NCBI GenBank assembly: GCA_023663225.1
Contig: JAMPHU010000004.1
Span: 17,457-81,456 of the forward strand
Length of the DNA stretch: 64,000 nucleotides
Reading direction: 5' to 3'
DNA from: Candidatus Gastranaerophilales bacterium
Lineage (GTDB): Bacteria; Bacillota; Clostridia; Lachnospirales; Lachnospiraceae
How positions within the stretch are numbered: position 1 is the stretch's first letter; every line of letters begins with the position of its first letter. The translations under genes and the position numbers were made by a program. Below the pieces are notes generated by a model. The model did not search any database and had not been told where the DNA came from. It saw only the letters and a program-made list of their open reading frames with translations. Of this stretch, positions 53,488 through 62,183 are shown in pieces.

Positions 53488-53534
53488 AAAAAAACACCTG
53501 CAGAGCAATAGTAGTAACTACTGTCCCACAGATG
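53488..53534 (-). terminator. Riboswitch-controlled terminator
   Basis: Minus strand CATCTGTGGGACAGTAG pairs over about 17 positions with CTACTATTGCTCTGCAGGTG, followed by seven T, about 100 bases before the CDF start. The 5' half of this stem is also the last helix of the aptamer, so the two folds exclude each other. Confidence 0.85.
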
Positions 53535-53620
53535 TCAAAATCTGCTGTCACGCAAAGTAACCCGACTTCACGGAACCCCAAAACCAAATGGATGTTCCAT
53601 CGTCTGCTCAGTTTGTACTG
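53518..53620 (-). promoter_or_regulatory. NiCo (czcD) riboswitch aptamer
   Basis: The minus-strand leader of the CDF gene contains, in order, ACTGAGCAGACGATGGAAC, GTTCCGTGAAGTCGGG, TTACTTTGCGTGACAGCAGA and CATCTGTGGGACAGT. These fit from memory the NiCo riboswitch pattern (CUGAGCAG..AUG, CCGGG or TCGGG junction, CAGAUG..CAUCUGUGGGACAG). Known members bind Co2+ or Ni2+ cooperatively and activate CDF exporters. Metal binding would hold CATCTGTGGGACAG in the aptamer and prevent the overlapping terminator, an ON switch. Confidence 0.85.
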
Positions 53621-53671
53621 TAAAGATACCGCCATATGACAGTTTCAGTGCAAAGAGTTCCCGTTCAATAA

Positions 53672-53935
53672 CTATGCAATTTCAAGCTGTGCTTTAATCC
53701 TTCTTAATTCCGTCTCAAGGACATTGACCCGAATAGAAAGCATCTCTTTTTCAGAGTCAATCTTCATGGCTTCATGCAGATTTCTTGACAGATCAAGATG
53801 CCCCTCAGCAACCCGCCGGATATTGACACGTATTTCATTTTCAAGTATCAGCTTTATGTCTGTAATATCCTTCTCCATCTTATCTATCTTATCCATTTTA
53901 GAAAGAATCAGATCCAGTTTTTCACTATCCGTCAT
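53672..53935 (-). CDS. Small coiled-coil protein
   Basis: An 87-residue protein that is almost wholly heptad-repeat helix (L-D-L-I-L-S-K-M-D-K-I-D-K-M-E-K-D, I-R-V-N-V-L-E-T-E-L-R-R-I). Similar short coiled-coil proteins are common in Clostridia; their function is unknown. GGGGGTAAGAGC lies before the ATG. It ends about 50 bases upstream of the NiCo aptamer. Confidence 0.8.
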   Translation of the reverse strand: MTDSEKLDLILSKMDKIDKMEKDITDIKLILENEIRVNIRRVAEGHLDLSRNLHEAMKIDSEKEMLSIRVNVLETELRRIKAQLEIA

Positions 53936-54049
53936 ACGCTCTTACCCCCTATAAAAAGTATATTGGATGGCCATTCGGCCGCTTCATGCCTTGAATAAGG
54001 TCATTATATCACATTTGAATGGTAAAGTCCATTCTAACATTTCATCAAG

Positions 54050-55810
54050 TTACCGCCTCCCATCTATTCCTCTTCTTATATATGTAATTTGGTCGTCTGT
54101 CAGACCATAAAGCGCAAAAATATAATTCTCAATCTCTCCCACTTTTGCAAGATCCCCCTGCAAAACTCCATCAACCAACGCCGTCAATTTATCATTTTCC
54201 CTTTCGGATATCTTCGGAAACGGCAATTCCATCAAATTCCCCTTCAAAACCTTTACTTCCCCAAACAGCTTTTGATACATAAATTGAAATAGCGGCGAAT
54301 TTAAAAATGCCATTACCGCTTTAGCGCTCATGGAAGGGATGGCAGGAATCAAAATGTTTGCGCTATTCAAAAAAAGGCTTGCCTGATCATCATATGCAAA
54401 GACGAGCTTATTGGATATAAACTTGTATACCAATTTTTCGGGCGCGCGGTAAATTTCTTCTTTCGCCACCTGCTGTAGGGCGTTTCTGTCATACAAAATG
54501 TAATTCTTTGCCGACCTTAAAACATACGGTTGGATCTCCTTTCCGGTATAAATCTTTTCCATTCCCGCAAGACATTCTGCGGATAATTTATGCTTATTAT
54601 CGCCTGTGACAATGCCTAATGCCCACACACTGTTTTGCAGCGAATAACATCCTTTTTCTTTGACAAGGCGAACGATCGCCAGATCCTCGTCAGACAAAAG
54701 ATTCAACACCAGATTCTCCGTTTCATATATCGTCCGCCTGTCAACGGTTCGCTTGTTATGACCCGCATATACGGCAAACGCATTTTGATCGGCTCCCAAA
54801 CCGCACGCCATGTCGATATATTTCGTCGTCACGCCCGAAAACAATTCCTCGTAGACTGTGATACTGACAAGTCCGGCGGTATCCAGAATAAACTTTCTGA
54901 TATCCTTATGCACTTTTACATTCAATATCGCTTCCGGAAAAAGAAATCGGATGATGCCATCTTTTTTTAGCTGCCCATACGCTTTTACGAAAAAGCAGGA
55001 AAAAGTTTCCTTTGACGTTATGACAGGGATGACACTAGGGATATCAGTTTCCATTGCGCCCCACGGGGGATTCGTCGCAATATAATCAAACCGCTTTTCC
55101 AAAACCGGATGTCTATGCATAACCGAATCGCTCGTTAAATAGTCCAGACAATACACCTGCGGATAAAAATCAAATTCCCTATATTTTAACAGCAAATTGA
55201 TCTTTGCGATCAAAACGGCAATCTTGTCACAGTCCACTCCGAAGACTTGACAAGGGTTAGTCGCCGCAACGCTCAACAAAAACGCTCCGCTCCCACAACA
55301 CGGGTCAAAAAACAGTTTGCCCTTGGAAAACTCAAAATTTTTTGTCATATTATGAGTTATTGGGGGCGGCGTATAGTAGGAACCTATTGTATTTTTCTTC
55401 CCTTCCTGTAAATAGGATTGATAGATCAGACCTAACAGATCAAATTCATTGTCCGGCAGACAAGAAGCCGCTAAATGACCCACAACCGCAATGTCCGCAT
55501 ATTCGCTTAAAACAGCTCTGACATGACGCTTTTCATAAATACCGGCGCTTTTCAAAAGACTGATCCCCAAAGAAAATATCGCGGACATAATATCCAGACC
55601 GTGCTCATCGATGTCCTCCAGCACCGTTTGAATCAACGCGACATTCTCTTTGTTACTGATAGATTCCCACGGCAAAATGCGCTTTGTTGATCTTCTCTTA
55701 TTGGCGCGGGATGTTAAGCGTCCTGCCGCCTTTGTATGCAGTTTTTCCCAATTCCTGATCGTAGCTTTTGAAACGACAATCCCAGTCTTTGCGCCGTTAT
55801 CATATGGCAT
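54050..55810 (-). CDS. N6-adenine DNA methyltransferase (Eco57I/TaqI-like), no nuclease partner
   Basis: A 586-residue class I methyltransferase. Motif I is F-F-D-P-C-C-G-S-G-A-F-L, the catalytic motif IV is N-P-P-W, and S-Y-Y-T-P-P corresponds to motif X. The N-terminal 60 residues include a helix-turn-helix-like K-A-T-I-R-N-W-E-K-L, and the C-terminal 200 residues look like a TaqI-type target-recognition domain. No restriction endonuclease motif is seen in it or its neighbours, so it is an orphan modifier or part of the unusual operon upstream. ATG 55810 has GGAGG ten bases upstream. The gap to the P-loop ATPase gene is 45 bases. Confidence 0.9.
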   Translation of the reverse strand: MPYDNGAKTGIVVSKATIRNWEKLHTKAAGRLTSRANKRRSTKRILPWESISNKENVALIQTVLEDIDEHGLDIMSAIFSLGISLLKSAGIYEKRHVRAVLSEYADIAVVGHLAASCLPDNEFDLLGLIYQSYLQEGKKNTIGSYYTPPPITHNMTKNFEFSKGKLFFDPCCGSGAFLLSVAATNPCQVFGVDCDKIAVLIAKINLLLKYREFDFYPQVYCLDYLTSDSVMHRHPVLEKRFDYIATNPPWGAMETDIPSVIPVITSKETFSCFFVKAYGQLKKDGIIRFLFPEAILNVKVHKDIRKFILDTAGLVSITVYEELFSGVTTKYIDMACGLGADQNAFAVYAGHNKRTVDRRTIYETENLVLNLLSDEDLAIVRLVKEKGCYSLQNSVWALGIVTGDNKHKLSAECLAGMEKIYTGKEIQPYVLRSAKNYILYDRNALQQVAKEEIYRAPEKLVYKFISNKLVFAYDDQASLFLNSANILIPAIPSMSAKAVMAFLNSPLFQFMYQKLFGEVKVLKGNLMELPFPKISERENDKLTALVDGVLQGDLAKVGEIENYIFALYGLTDDQITYIRRGIDGRR

Positions 55811-55855
55811 GGATAAACGTCCTCCGCTTTTCAGCAATATTGTTTCATCCCTATA

Positions 55856-56284
55856 TTACAAATAATCTTCAATCCTCAGCACTGTCTGTTCCCCCTGTTT
55901 TTCACTCACAAGTTCAAACAAATTTTCTTTCGTAACAAACAAATTCTTCGGATTTCTACCAATTATCAAATACTGATTCTTGTCATCTAACGCAATGTAC
56001 TTTCTTGTGTCATCATCCAAAAGTATGTCTGCATTATCAATCACTATCAGCTTTTTTTCTGTGTTTCTAATAATATCACCAATATCTTTCTGATAATCTA
56101 AATAGTTTAAACAGACAATATTGGGATTCAATGCCATGCTCTCTTTTATAAATGAAAAGGATGCCGTTTTTCCTGTTCCGGAATCTCCCATCAATATTGT
56201 GATATTATTCGTAAATTCAAAATCCAAAACAAACGAAGTATGCTCTATGGAAAGATGCTCCATTATAATTGGCTTACTCTTCAT
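55856..56284 (-). CDS. Small P-loop ATPase
   Basis: A 142-residue protein with Walker A G-D-S-G-T-G-K-T at about 33-40 and Walker B K-L-I-V-I-D-N-A-D near 80. It is about half the size of a usual ATPase domain and lacks further recognisable motifs. The start overlaps the end of the DUF4869-like gene by 11 bases, and AAAGGAG lies upstream. It belongs to a compact three-gene unit. Confidence 0.85.
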   Translation of the reverse strand: MKSKPIIMEHLSIEHTSFVLDFEFTNNITILMGDSGTGKTASFSFIKESMALNPNIVCLNYLDYQKDIGDIIRNTEKKLIVIDNADILLDDDTRKYIALDDKNQYLIIGRNPKNLFVTKENLFELVSEKQGEQTVLRIEDYL

Positions 56285-56717
56285 AACACCACCACTCCTT
56301 TAATTCTTCATAACCACAAATTTTTTTCTTTCCTGAAGAAGTCTGTACGCTCACCGCTGCCATTTCAAAAGGAATTATCGCATAGTCACTGTAAACATTG
56401 CCTGCATCAAGATTATATAGCACCTCCAATGCATTGTTTCCACATTCCTTCAAACAAAACACTTTGTCTGGATTATATAGTACATTTAGTACCGTTTTAC
56501 AACCTGCTGATAACTTGTCAACATCCAGGACAATATCATTAAATTTAGAGCATATTTTATACTTACCAATTAACTTCGCCTCATCTATTATTCCAATAAT
56601 TTTTTTGGCCCTTTCATCAAGCTTACGTGCAGTATTTTGATTAAAATAAATATCATTTAATTCTACATATTCCACTTCTTGCGGAATATCATTTTTGTTC
56701 TTAAAAATTGTAATCAC
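56274..56717 (-). CDS. DUF4869-like protein
   Basis: A 147-residue protein starting V-I-T-I-F-K-N-K-N-D-I-P and containing N-D-I-Y-F-N-Q-N-T-A, which fits DUF4869 as I remember it; the function is unknown. The GTG at 56717 is chosen because it overlaps the upstream stop as GTGA and has GGAGGTG upstream; the frame itself extends to 56774. It is translationally coupled on both sides. Confidence 0.8.
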   Translation of the reverse strand: MITIFKNKNDIPQEVEYVELNDIYFNQNTARKLDERAKKIIGIIDEAKLIGKYKICSKFNDIVLDVDKLSAGCKTVLNVLYNPDKVFCLKECGNNALEVLYNLDAGNVYSDYAIIPFEMAAVSVQTSSGKKKICGYEELKEWWCYEE

Positions 56718-57424
56718 AATACCACCTCCAAGCCAATATTTTGAAATTGCATTAAAAGACTTGTTCCCTTGCAAATATGCTGCATCTTTTCTTTAAGCTG
56801 TAATCTACTTGCGTCAAGACCACAAACATCATCTGACATTCGTTGCCTCCATTCACAACAAGATTTTATCCAACATTCACCAATATTACTCTTTGATACC
56901 TCAAAACCAGTATTTCTTGTTAAATCAAACAAAATCTTTGCAGATAACTGCTCTACATTATAGTTATCGACATTTTCACTATATTCTACAATTTCACGAA
57001 TATCTTTATAATTTAATTCGCCATTTTGAATTGTTTTTACTAGTTTTTCTCTTGCAACAATTGCGTTTTTTCGTTTTGCTAATAATTCATCATTTGGTGC
57101 ATAAATCCATTCTACCAAATCCTTAAACTCAAGTAATATGTATTCAAAACATATAATATCCAGCAGAAGAACATTACCTTTAGCTTCTGCATATTTTCTT
57201 AACAGTTTCTGTTCCATAACTACCAGCAGATTATCGAAAGAATTATCAAATACTATGATATATCTATTCTCATTATCCTCTAACGCCTTAACTGCTTTTA
57301 CCAATTCACTATTATTTTTCTTACTTTCTACTACTATTTCCGGACACAACTGTCTCATAAATGCCTGCCAAAATATATAACCGGATTTCTCCTTTCTATC
57401 CTCAATCCATAAATATGTTTTCAT
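56714..57424 (-). CDS. Unknown protein, first gene of the DUF4869/P-loop unit
   Basis: A 236-residue protein with K-T-Y-L-W-I-E-D-R near its start and Y-I-I-V-F-D-N-S-F-D-N-L in the middle, suggesting an alpha/beta first half; the second half is helical. I do not recognise it. Base composition is clearly more AT-rich than in the flanking genes. ATG 57424 has AAGGAAG nine bases upstream. Confidence 0.75.
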   Translation of the reverse strand: MKTYLWIEDRKEKSGYIFWQAFMRQLCPEIVVESKKNNSELVKAVKALEDNENRYIIVFDNSFDNLLVVMEQKLLRKYAEAKGNVLLLDIICFEYILLEFKDLVEWIYAPNDELLAKRKNAIVAREKLVKTIQNGELNYKDIREIVEYSENVDNYNVEQLSAKILFDLTRNTGFEVSKSNIGECWIKSCCEWRQRMSDDVCGLDASRLQLKEKMQHICKGTSLLMQFQNIGLEVVL

Positions 57425-57584
57425 CAACACACACTTCCTTCCATACCGGTTTTACTGAGTTTATTACCCATCTATCTCTGATTTAGTACCAATCACACAT
57501 CCATTTATGATATTATTAGTATATCTTATGTTATAACATTTGTTAAGCATTTTATTACTTCCCGTTTTTATACAATGGGCAGAT

Positions 57585-57631
57585 AAAAATAGAGATACAC
57601 CGTGATCCAGACACGATATATCTCTATTTTT
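57585..57631. terminator. Bidirectional terminator after the amidase operon
   Basis: AAAAATAGAGATACACCGTG and CACGATATATCTCTATTTTT form a strong stem with A and T runs on the two sides. It lies 12 bases after the stop of the amidase-deacetylase gene on its transcription side and upstream of the DUF4869 unit. Confidence 0.88.
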
Positions 57632-57642
57632 CATTCCATCCC

Positions 57643-59166
57643 TCACTTCCCCCCAAACTGTATCGGCTCCACATCCTCCGTCAGCGGCTCCATCCGATAC
57701 TCCGGCAGCGCATCCAACAGATCCTCCAGACAGAGCGTAGTGGCGTAAACCACATCATGCGCCAGCATGATCACACGCTTTCTAGATAGGGTGCTGCTCA
57801 CCCCGTTCTCCACCAATTCCTCCGGATCCGCCTTTTTCACCGCATCCTCCAGGCTAGCATTCCAATCGTAATAGATGAAGCCCTCCTCTGTCATGCGCTC
57901 TACGATCTCCTCATAGACGTCGCCGTTAAAAGAATTGATGCTGCCTCCGGGGAAGCGGAACAACTTCGCCTCCACGCCTGTCACCTCATACACAGCCTCA
58001 TAAGCCTCCCAAAAGTCCTCCATATAACTGTCTGCACTCGCATAGAGTTCTTCATACGCGTGGTTGTTACAGTGAATACCGATCGTATGCCCCTCCACCA
58101 CAATCCTCTGCGCCACTTCCGGATGATTGCGCACACTCTGCCCTATGACAAAGAAGGTGGCCGAAATTCCCCGCTCTTTTAAAATATCCAGCACGGCGAC
58201 GGTATTCTCCGCAGAAGGCCCATCGTCAAAGGTCAGATACATGGTCTTGGGGAAAAAATACAGCTCGATAGCATCGGCAATCCCTGACGCGATCTTATCT
58301 TGATACGCTTTATCCTCCAACTCGGCCCGCTCGGACGGATTGGACAAAAATCCGGTCTCCACCAGACAGGCCGGCATTGTGCTCTCCCGCAGCACGCGCA
58401 GCGTGTCCGTCTCGCAGATGCCTCTGTCCTCCATTCCGGCGCTCTGTATCACAAACTTGTTCAGCAATCTGGCCAGACGCTCGCTCTCGCCGCCCTTGCC
58501 CTGCGTACAGTACCATACCTCCATGCCTTTCGGATCCTGCACCTCACAGGCATTCTGGTGAATACTCACATACAGATCGGCTCCGGCGCCGTTGGCGGCC
58601 GCCACCCGCTCATCCAGAGAGACCGCGCTGTCGGCGTCCCTGGTCATCAACACCTGATACCCCATATCCGTCAATTTTTCCTGTAACAGACACGCGATCT
58701 GCAAATTGATGTCCTTCTCCCTGACACCGTTTCGAGCGCAGCCTTCGTCCTCTCCGCCGTGCCCCGCATCCACTACAATCAACAGTTCTTCCGGCTCCTT
58801 CGCCACATTCTTGACGTTCTGCGCCAAATAAGAAGTCCACCCGCAATCCCCTCCGGAAACCGTAGCGTAAGCTTCCTCCTTTTCTATCCCCATGGCCCTG
58901 CCGTCCATCATCGGCTCCGCCTGTACTTCTCCCATATCGCCGCCTGAGACGATTTCCTCATTCTGCGCATATACCCGTTCTATTCCCGACGGCCCTCCCG
59001 ATTCCAACACGACATACGCCGCCGCACCACCGACCGCCGCCGCAAGCGTGAGCGCCAGGGCAGTTTCCACAATCTTTTTAAGCGTTTTCCTCTTTAACCA
59101 TCGTACATATCTTTTCCTGTAATAACTCTTTTCGTCCTCTATATAGGAAGTTTTCTTCTGCATCAT
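57643..59166 (-). CDS. N-acetylmuramoyl-L-alanine amidase fused to polysaccharide deacetylase
   Basis: A 507-residue cell-wall enzyme. A basic N-terminus and a transmembrane helix (A-L-A-L-T-L-A-A-A-V-G-G) anchor it. The amidase_3 domain follows, with zinc ligands in D-A-G-H-G-G, G-V-R-E-K-D and S-I-H-Q-N and the catalytic Glu in L-V-E-T-G-F-L. The C-terminal NodB deacetylase domain has T-F-D-D-G-P, H-C-N-N-H and R-F-P-G-G. It could both cleave stem peptides and remove acetyl groups from peptidoglycan. It is the last gene of an envelope-sensing operon. ATG 59166 has only a weak GGTGAC site; the frame extends to 59265. Confidence 0.93.
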   Translation of the reverse strand: MMQKKTSYIEDEKSYYRKRYVRWLKRKTLKKIVETALALTLAAAVGGAAAYVVLESGGPSGIERVYAQNEEIVSGGDMGEVQAEPMMDGRAMGIEKEEAYATVSGGDCGWTSYLAQNVKNVAKEPEELLIVVDAGHGGEDEGCARNGVREKDINLQIACLLQEKLTDMGYQVLMTRDADSAVSLDERVAAANGAGADLYVSIHQNACEVQDPKGMEVWYCTQGKGGESERLARLLNKFVIQSAGMEDRGICETDTLRVLRESTMPACLVETGFLSNPSERAELEDKAYQDKIASGIADAIELYFFPKTMYLTFDDGPSAENTVAVLDILKERGISATFFVIGQSVRNHPEVAQRIVVEGHTIGIHCNNHAYEELYASADSYMEDFWEAYEAVYEVTGVEAKLFRFPGGSINSFNGDVYEEIVERMTEEGFIYYDWNASLEDAVKKADPEELVENGVSSTLSRKRVIMLAHDVVYATTLCLEDLLDALPEYRMEPLTEDVEPIQFGGK

Positions 59167-59271
59167 GTCACCGCGCTTTCTTTCGTTCTTTTCTACAAAT
59201 ATACGCGGTGGGCACATCAAAACTTCATATTTTTTGCATCGAAACATCAAGTTTTTTGCATACAAGATGCA

Positions 59272-60105
59272 TCACTTTTCTATTTTTAAGAAAAACTCAT
59301 TGATTCCCTCATAAAAACCGATGGTCATTACCGTGTTTCCCTCATCTATCCCGGGGAAACGATACTTTTCAAAATATTGCGTGGTCTCCGAGAGCGGATT
59401 GGCGGCTTCATAGGCTTCCATCCCCTCCAATCCCAAATATTCGCTCCAAGCCTCCGCAATCCCGTCCGGTTCCATATCGTTCCAGCTCTTCCCCGTGCGC
59501 ACATAAAACTCATAGATCTTACCCGTATCCGCATCGACATAAGCGTCGAGCAGACGATTGGCCTTGTCCGCATTTTGCACATCCGTGGAGAGACTAATCT
59601 TCCATACCGCCATGTTATTGCGCGGTTCCAGCACATCGATGGCGGAGTAGAGTTCCGCGTTGTAAGAGGATGCAGACATTTTTTTCACACCGTCCGGCAA
59701 GATTCCCAGCTCTTTTAAGGTTTCCAATTCCTGATTGCAGATTTCAAAAATCTCCTCCTCCGTGATCTCCATGTCCGAAGGCCCCTGACGGTTGACCACG
59801 AAGGCATATGTGCCGGTCAGTTCCTCATAATCCACATCGGAAACCTCCACTCTGGTTAAGGAGCTCAGCTCGCTCTCCGGACGAACCTGATTGTTCAGAC
59901 ACTTTGAGAGAATATAGAGTTTTTCATTGCTGCTCAAGGTATAGCGATACCCCTCTCTCCCATGCTCAACAGCCTCCACGGAGATCTGGTTCAACACGCC
60001 TCTGTCCTGATACATGGCCAGCTTCTCCGGCCCCCATATGGAAAACAACAACGCCACAAGCGCGACTGCCACCACTATGATATTAACGATCCTTTCCCTC
60101 CTCAA
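59272..60105 (-). CDS. Membrane-anchored protein of the two-component operon
   Basis: A 277-residue protein with an N-terminal membrane helix (V-N-I-I-V-V-A-V-A-L-V-A-L-L-F) and an extracytoplasmic domain without a recognised family. Its place after the kinase gene is comparable to YycH/YycI-type kinase modulators, which is only an analogy. The TTG at 60105 follows GAGGAGGG by eight bases and overlaps the kinase gene by 23 bases. Confidence 0.8.
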   Translation of the reverse strand: MRRERIVNIIVVAVALVALLFSIWGPEKLAMYQDRGVLNQISVEAVEHGREGYRYTLSSNEKLYILSKCLNNQVRPESELSSLTRVEVSDVDYEELTGTYAFVVNRQGPSDMEITEEEIFEICNQELETLKELGILPDGVKKMSASSYNAELYSAIDVLEPRNNMAVWKISLSTDVQNADKANRLLDAYVDADTGKIYEFYVRTGKSWNDMEPDGIAEAWSEYLGLEGMEAYEAANPLSETTQYFEKYRFPGIDEGNTVMTIGFYEGINEFFLKIEK

Positions 60106-61507
60106 GCTCTTTTCCCTCCTCGTATGGCAACAGGAAACTAAAACAGCTTCCCTCTCCTACTGTACTCTCTATCATAAGCTCGCTGCCGTGGAGCTTTAAA
60201 ATCTCCGTGCACAGCGCGAGTCCCAGTCCGGCCCCGTTCTTGCTGCGGGATCGGGATTTGTCCACCATGTAAAAAGCCTCCGTGATCTTCTTGCGTTCTT
60301 CCTCCGGTATGCCGGTTCCATAATCCTTCACCGCAAAAAGATAACCGTTCTCCTGTCTCGTTCCATATATTTCCACGGTCTGTCCGGACTCCGACGCCTT
60401 GCAGGCATTGTCCACCAGATTGAGCAGCACCGTCTTGATCAGATTCAGCTCCGCCTGGACCGCTCCCTCCTGATATTCACAGAGGAATTTCATATCTTCC
60501 TTCTCCACGTACATGTCATGCAGATATTCAAACAACACTTCCACATTGATCCGCTGGGCGTCTATCTCATAACGCTTTGTGACAATAATGTCAAGAAGCC
60601 TAAGCGACATGATTTCTAAGCGTTTTCCTTCTGTGTAGATATAGTTGGCCGAGAGAAAATGTTTCTCCTCATCCAATTTTCTGGATCGCAAAAGATCCGC
60701 ATATCCGATAATGGCAGTCAGGGGCGTCTTGAGTTCGTGGGAGAAAGCCGCGATAAAATCCTCTCTGGCGCGCACGCCCTCCTCGAGTTTATGGATATTC
60801 TCCTCCAGAGCTTCCGCCATCAGGTTGAAATCACAGGTAAGCTGTCCCATCTCATCCCGACTCACCTGCTTGGCACGATAACTGTAATCCCCCGCCGTCA
60901 TCTCCTTCGCCGCCTTTGTCAAAAGCCTGATCGGCCTGGTCAGCCAGAAAGAGATAAAAAGCATCGCCACCGAACAGCTCAAAAGCATGACGAACGTCAG
61001 TCTGCGGTACACCAAAAAACCCTGTGCCCGCTCCTCAAACACCTCCGTCACATCCTTCATGGTCTCCAAGTACAAGATACGGTCCATGGCGTTGAGCACC
61101 GTCCCTGTCTGGATATAATAATGCTCGTCGGGATGAATGACCTGATAGATTCTGGTCTGCGCCTCTATCGTCTGCAAAAATGATGTCTCCTCCACAAACC
61201 CTTCGCTGACATACAGAAGACGCCGCTCCTCACCGGAGATCCGCAAGAGTCTGCCGTCTCCGCCGCTCTCCAGATTGGATCCGATCTCCCCGATGGTGGA
61301 GTCCTGCAGAATCCCATATTTGGAAGGGATATTTAACGCCGCAGTCTCAAAGGCAAACTGCAGGATGCTGCTCTCGTCCATCGCCTGATCGATCTCCCTG
61401 TTTAAGGAAGTCTCAAACACATAATTCACAAAAAAATATCCGCCGAATCCAAATGCCGCAGCCATGATCAAAATGCTGCACAACAGGATCTTATAAGAAA
61501 ATTTCAT
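60083..61507 (-). CDS. Sensor histidine kinase (HAMP-HisKA-HATPase)
   Basis: A 474-residue classical kinase. Transmembrane helices at about 8-31 and 175-198 flank an extracytoplasmic sensor. A HAMP domain follows, then A-A-F-S-H-E-L-K-T-P-L-T with phospho-acceptor His257, and an ATPase domain with N-L-V-D-N-A-C-K, D-Y-G-T-G-I-P and G-A-G-L-G-L-A. It starts 22 bases after the response regulator stop and is its evident partner. Confidence 0.95.
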   Translation of the reverse strand: MKFSYKILLCSILIMAAAFGFGGYFFVNYVFETSLNREIDQAMDESSILQFAFETAALNIPSKYGILQDSTIGEIGSNLESGGDGRLLRISGEERRLLYVSEGFVEETSFLQTIEAQTRIYQVIHPDEHYYIQTGTVLNAMDRILYLETMKDVTEVFEERAQGFLVYRRLTFVMLLSCSVAMLFISFWLTRPIRLLTKAAKEMTAGDYSYRAKQVSRDEMGQLTCDFNLMAEALEENIHKLEEGVRAREDFIAAFSHELKTPLTAIIGYADLLRSRKLDEEKHFLSANYIYTEGKRLEIMSLRLLDIIVTKRYEIDAQRINVEVLFEYLHDMYVEKEDMKFLCEYQEGAVQAELNLIKTVLLNLVDNACKASESGQTVEIYGTRQENGYLFAVKDYGTGIPEEERKKITEAFYMVDKSRSRSKNGAGLGLALCTEILKLHGSELMIESTVGEGSCFSFLLPYEEGKELEEGKDR

Positions 61508-61529
61508 AATCTATCTGCCACCTTCTTTG

Positions 61530-62183
61530 TCAGATCTCCAACCGATAGCCAACCTTGTACACTGCCACCAGATTCGTCTCCCAGCCCATCTTCCGTCTCA
61601 ACCGCTGTACATGCAGCTCCAGCGTGCGGCTGTCGGCAATATATTCATCCTTCCAGACCTTCTCATAGAGCGTCTCCTTAAAGAGCGCCACATTTTTGTT
61701 CTGCATAAAAAGGATCAGCAGTCCATATTCCTTGTTGGTGAGCACCACCGGCTTGCCCGCCTTCGTCACCTTGCGCGCCTCCAGATCGACCACCACGTCC
61801 CCTGCCTCCAGGAGATTTTCCGTCTTGTGGAATCTGCGGAGCACCACCTCCACTCTCGCCACAAGCTCCACCACATCAAAGGGTTTGACCAGATAATCCT
61901 CCGCGCCCAGCTTCAACCCCTTCACCTTGTCTCTCACATCATGCTTTGCCGTGATAAAGATCACGGGCACTTGAAGCGGTTTTATGTACTCCATGATATC
62001 AAAACCGTCCGCGCCGGGAAGCATGATATCCAAAAGGATCAGATCAAACTTTCCCTTTTCAATCAGATCGATGGCCTCCAGACCGTCCTGCACACTCTTA
62101 CACTGGTAGCCAGCCGCCGACAAATTGATGTCGATCAGGTCACAAATGGGTTTCTCATCATCCACTATCAGTATCTTGATCAT
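61530..62183 (-). CDS. OmpR/PhoB-family response regulator
   Basis: A 217-residue regulator. The receiver domain has V-D-D-E at the start, phospho-acceptor Asp52 in L-L-D-I-M-L-P-G-A-D-G and the conserved Lys in F-I-T-A-K-H. The C-terminal winged helix includes T-N-K-E-Y-G-L-L and S-R-T-L-E-L-H-V-Q-R-L-R-R-K. ATG 62183 overlaps the previous stop as ATGA and has AAGGAG upstream; the longer open frame is spurious. Confidence 0.95.
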   Translation of the reverse strand: MIKILIVDDEKPICDLIDINLSAAGYQCKSVQDGLEAIDLIEKGKFDLILLDIMLPGADGFDIMEYIKPLQVPVIFITAKHDVRDKVKGLKLGAEDYLVKPFDVVELVARVEVVLRRFHKTENLLEAGDVVVDLEARKVTKAGKPVVLTNKEYGLLILFMQNKNVALFKETLYEKVWKDEYIADSRTLELHVQRLRRKMGWETNLVAVYKVGYRLEI

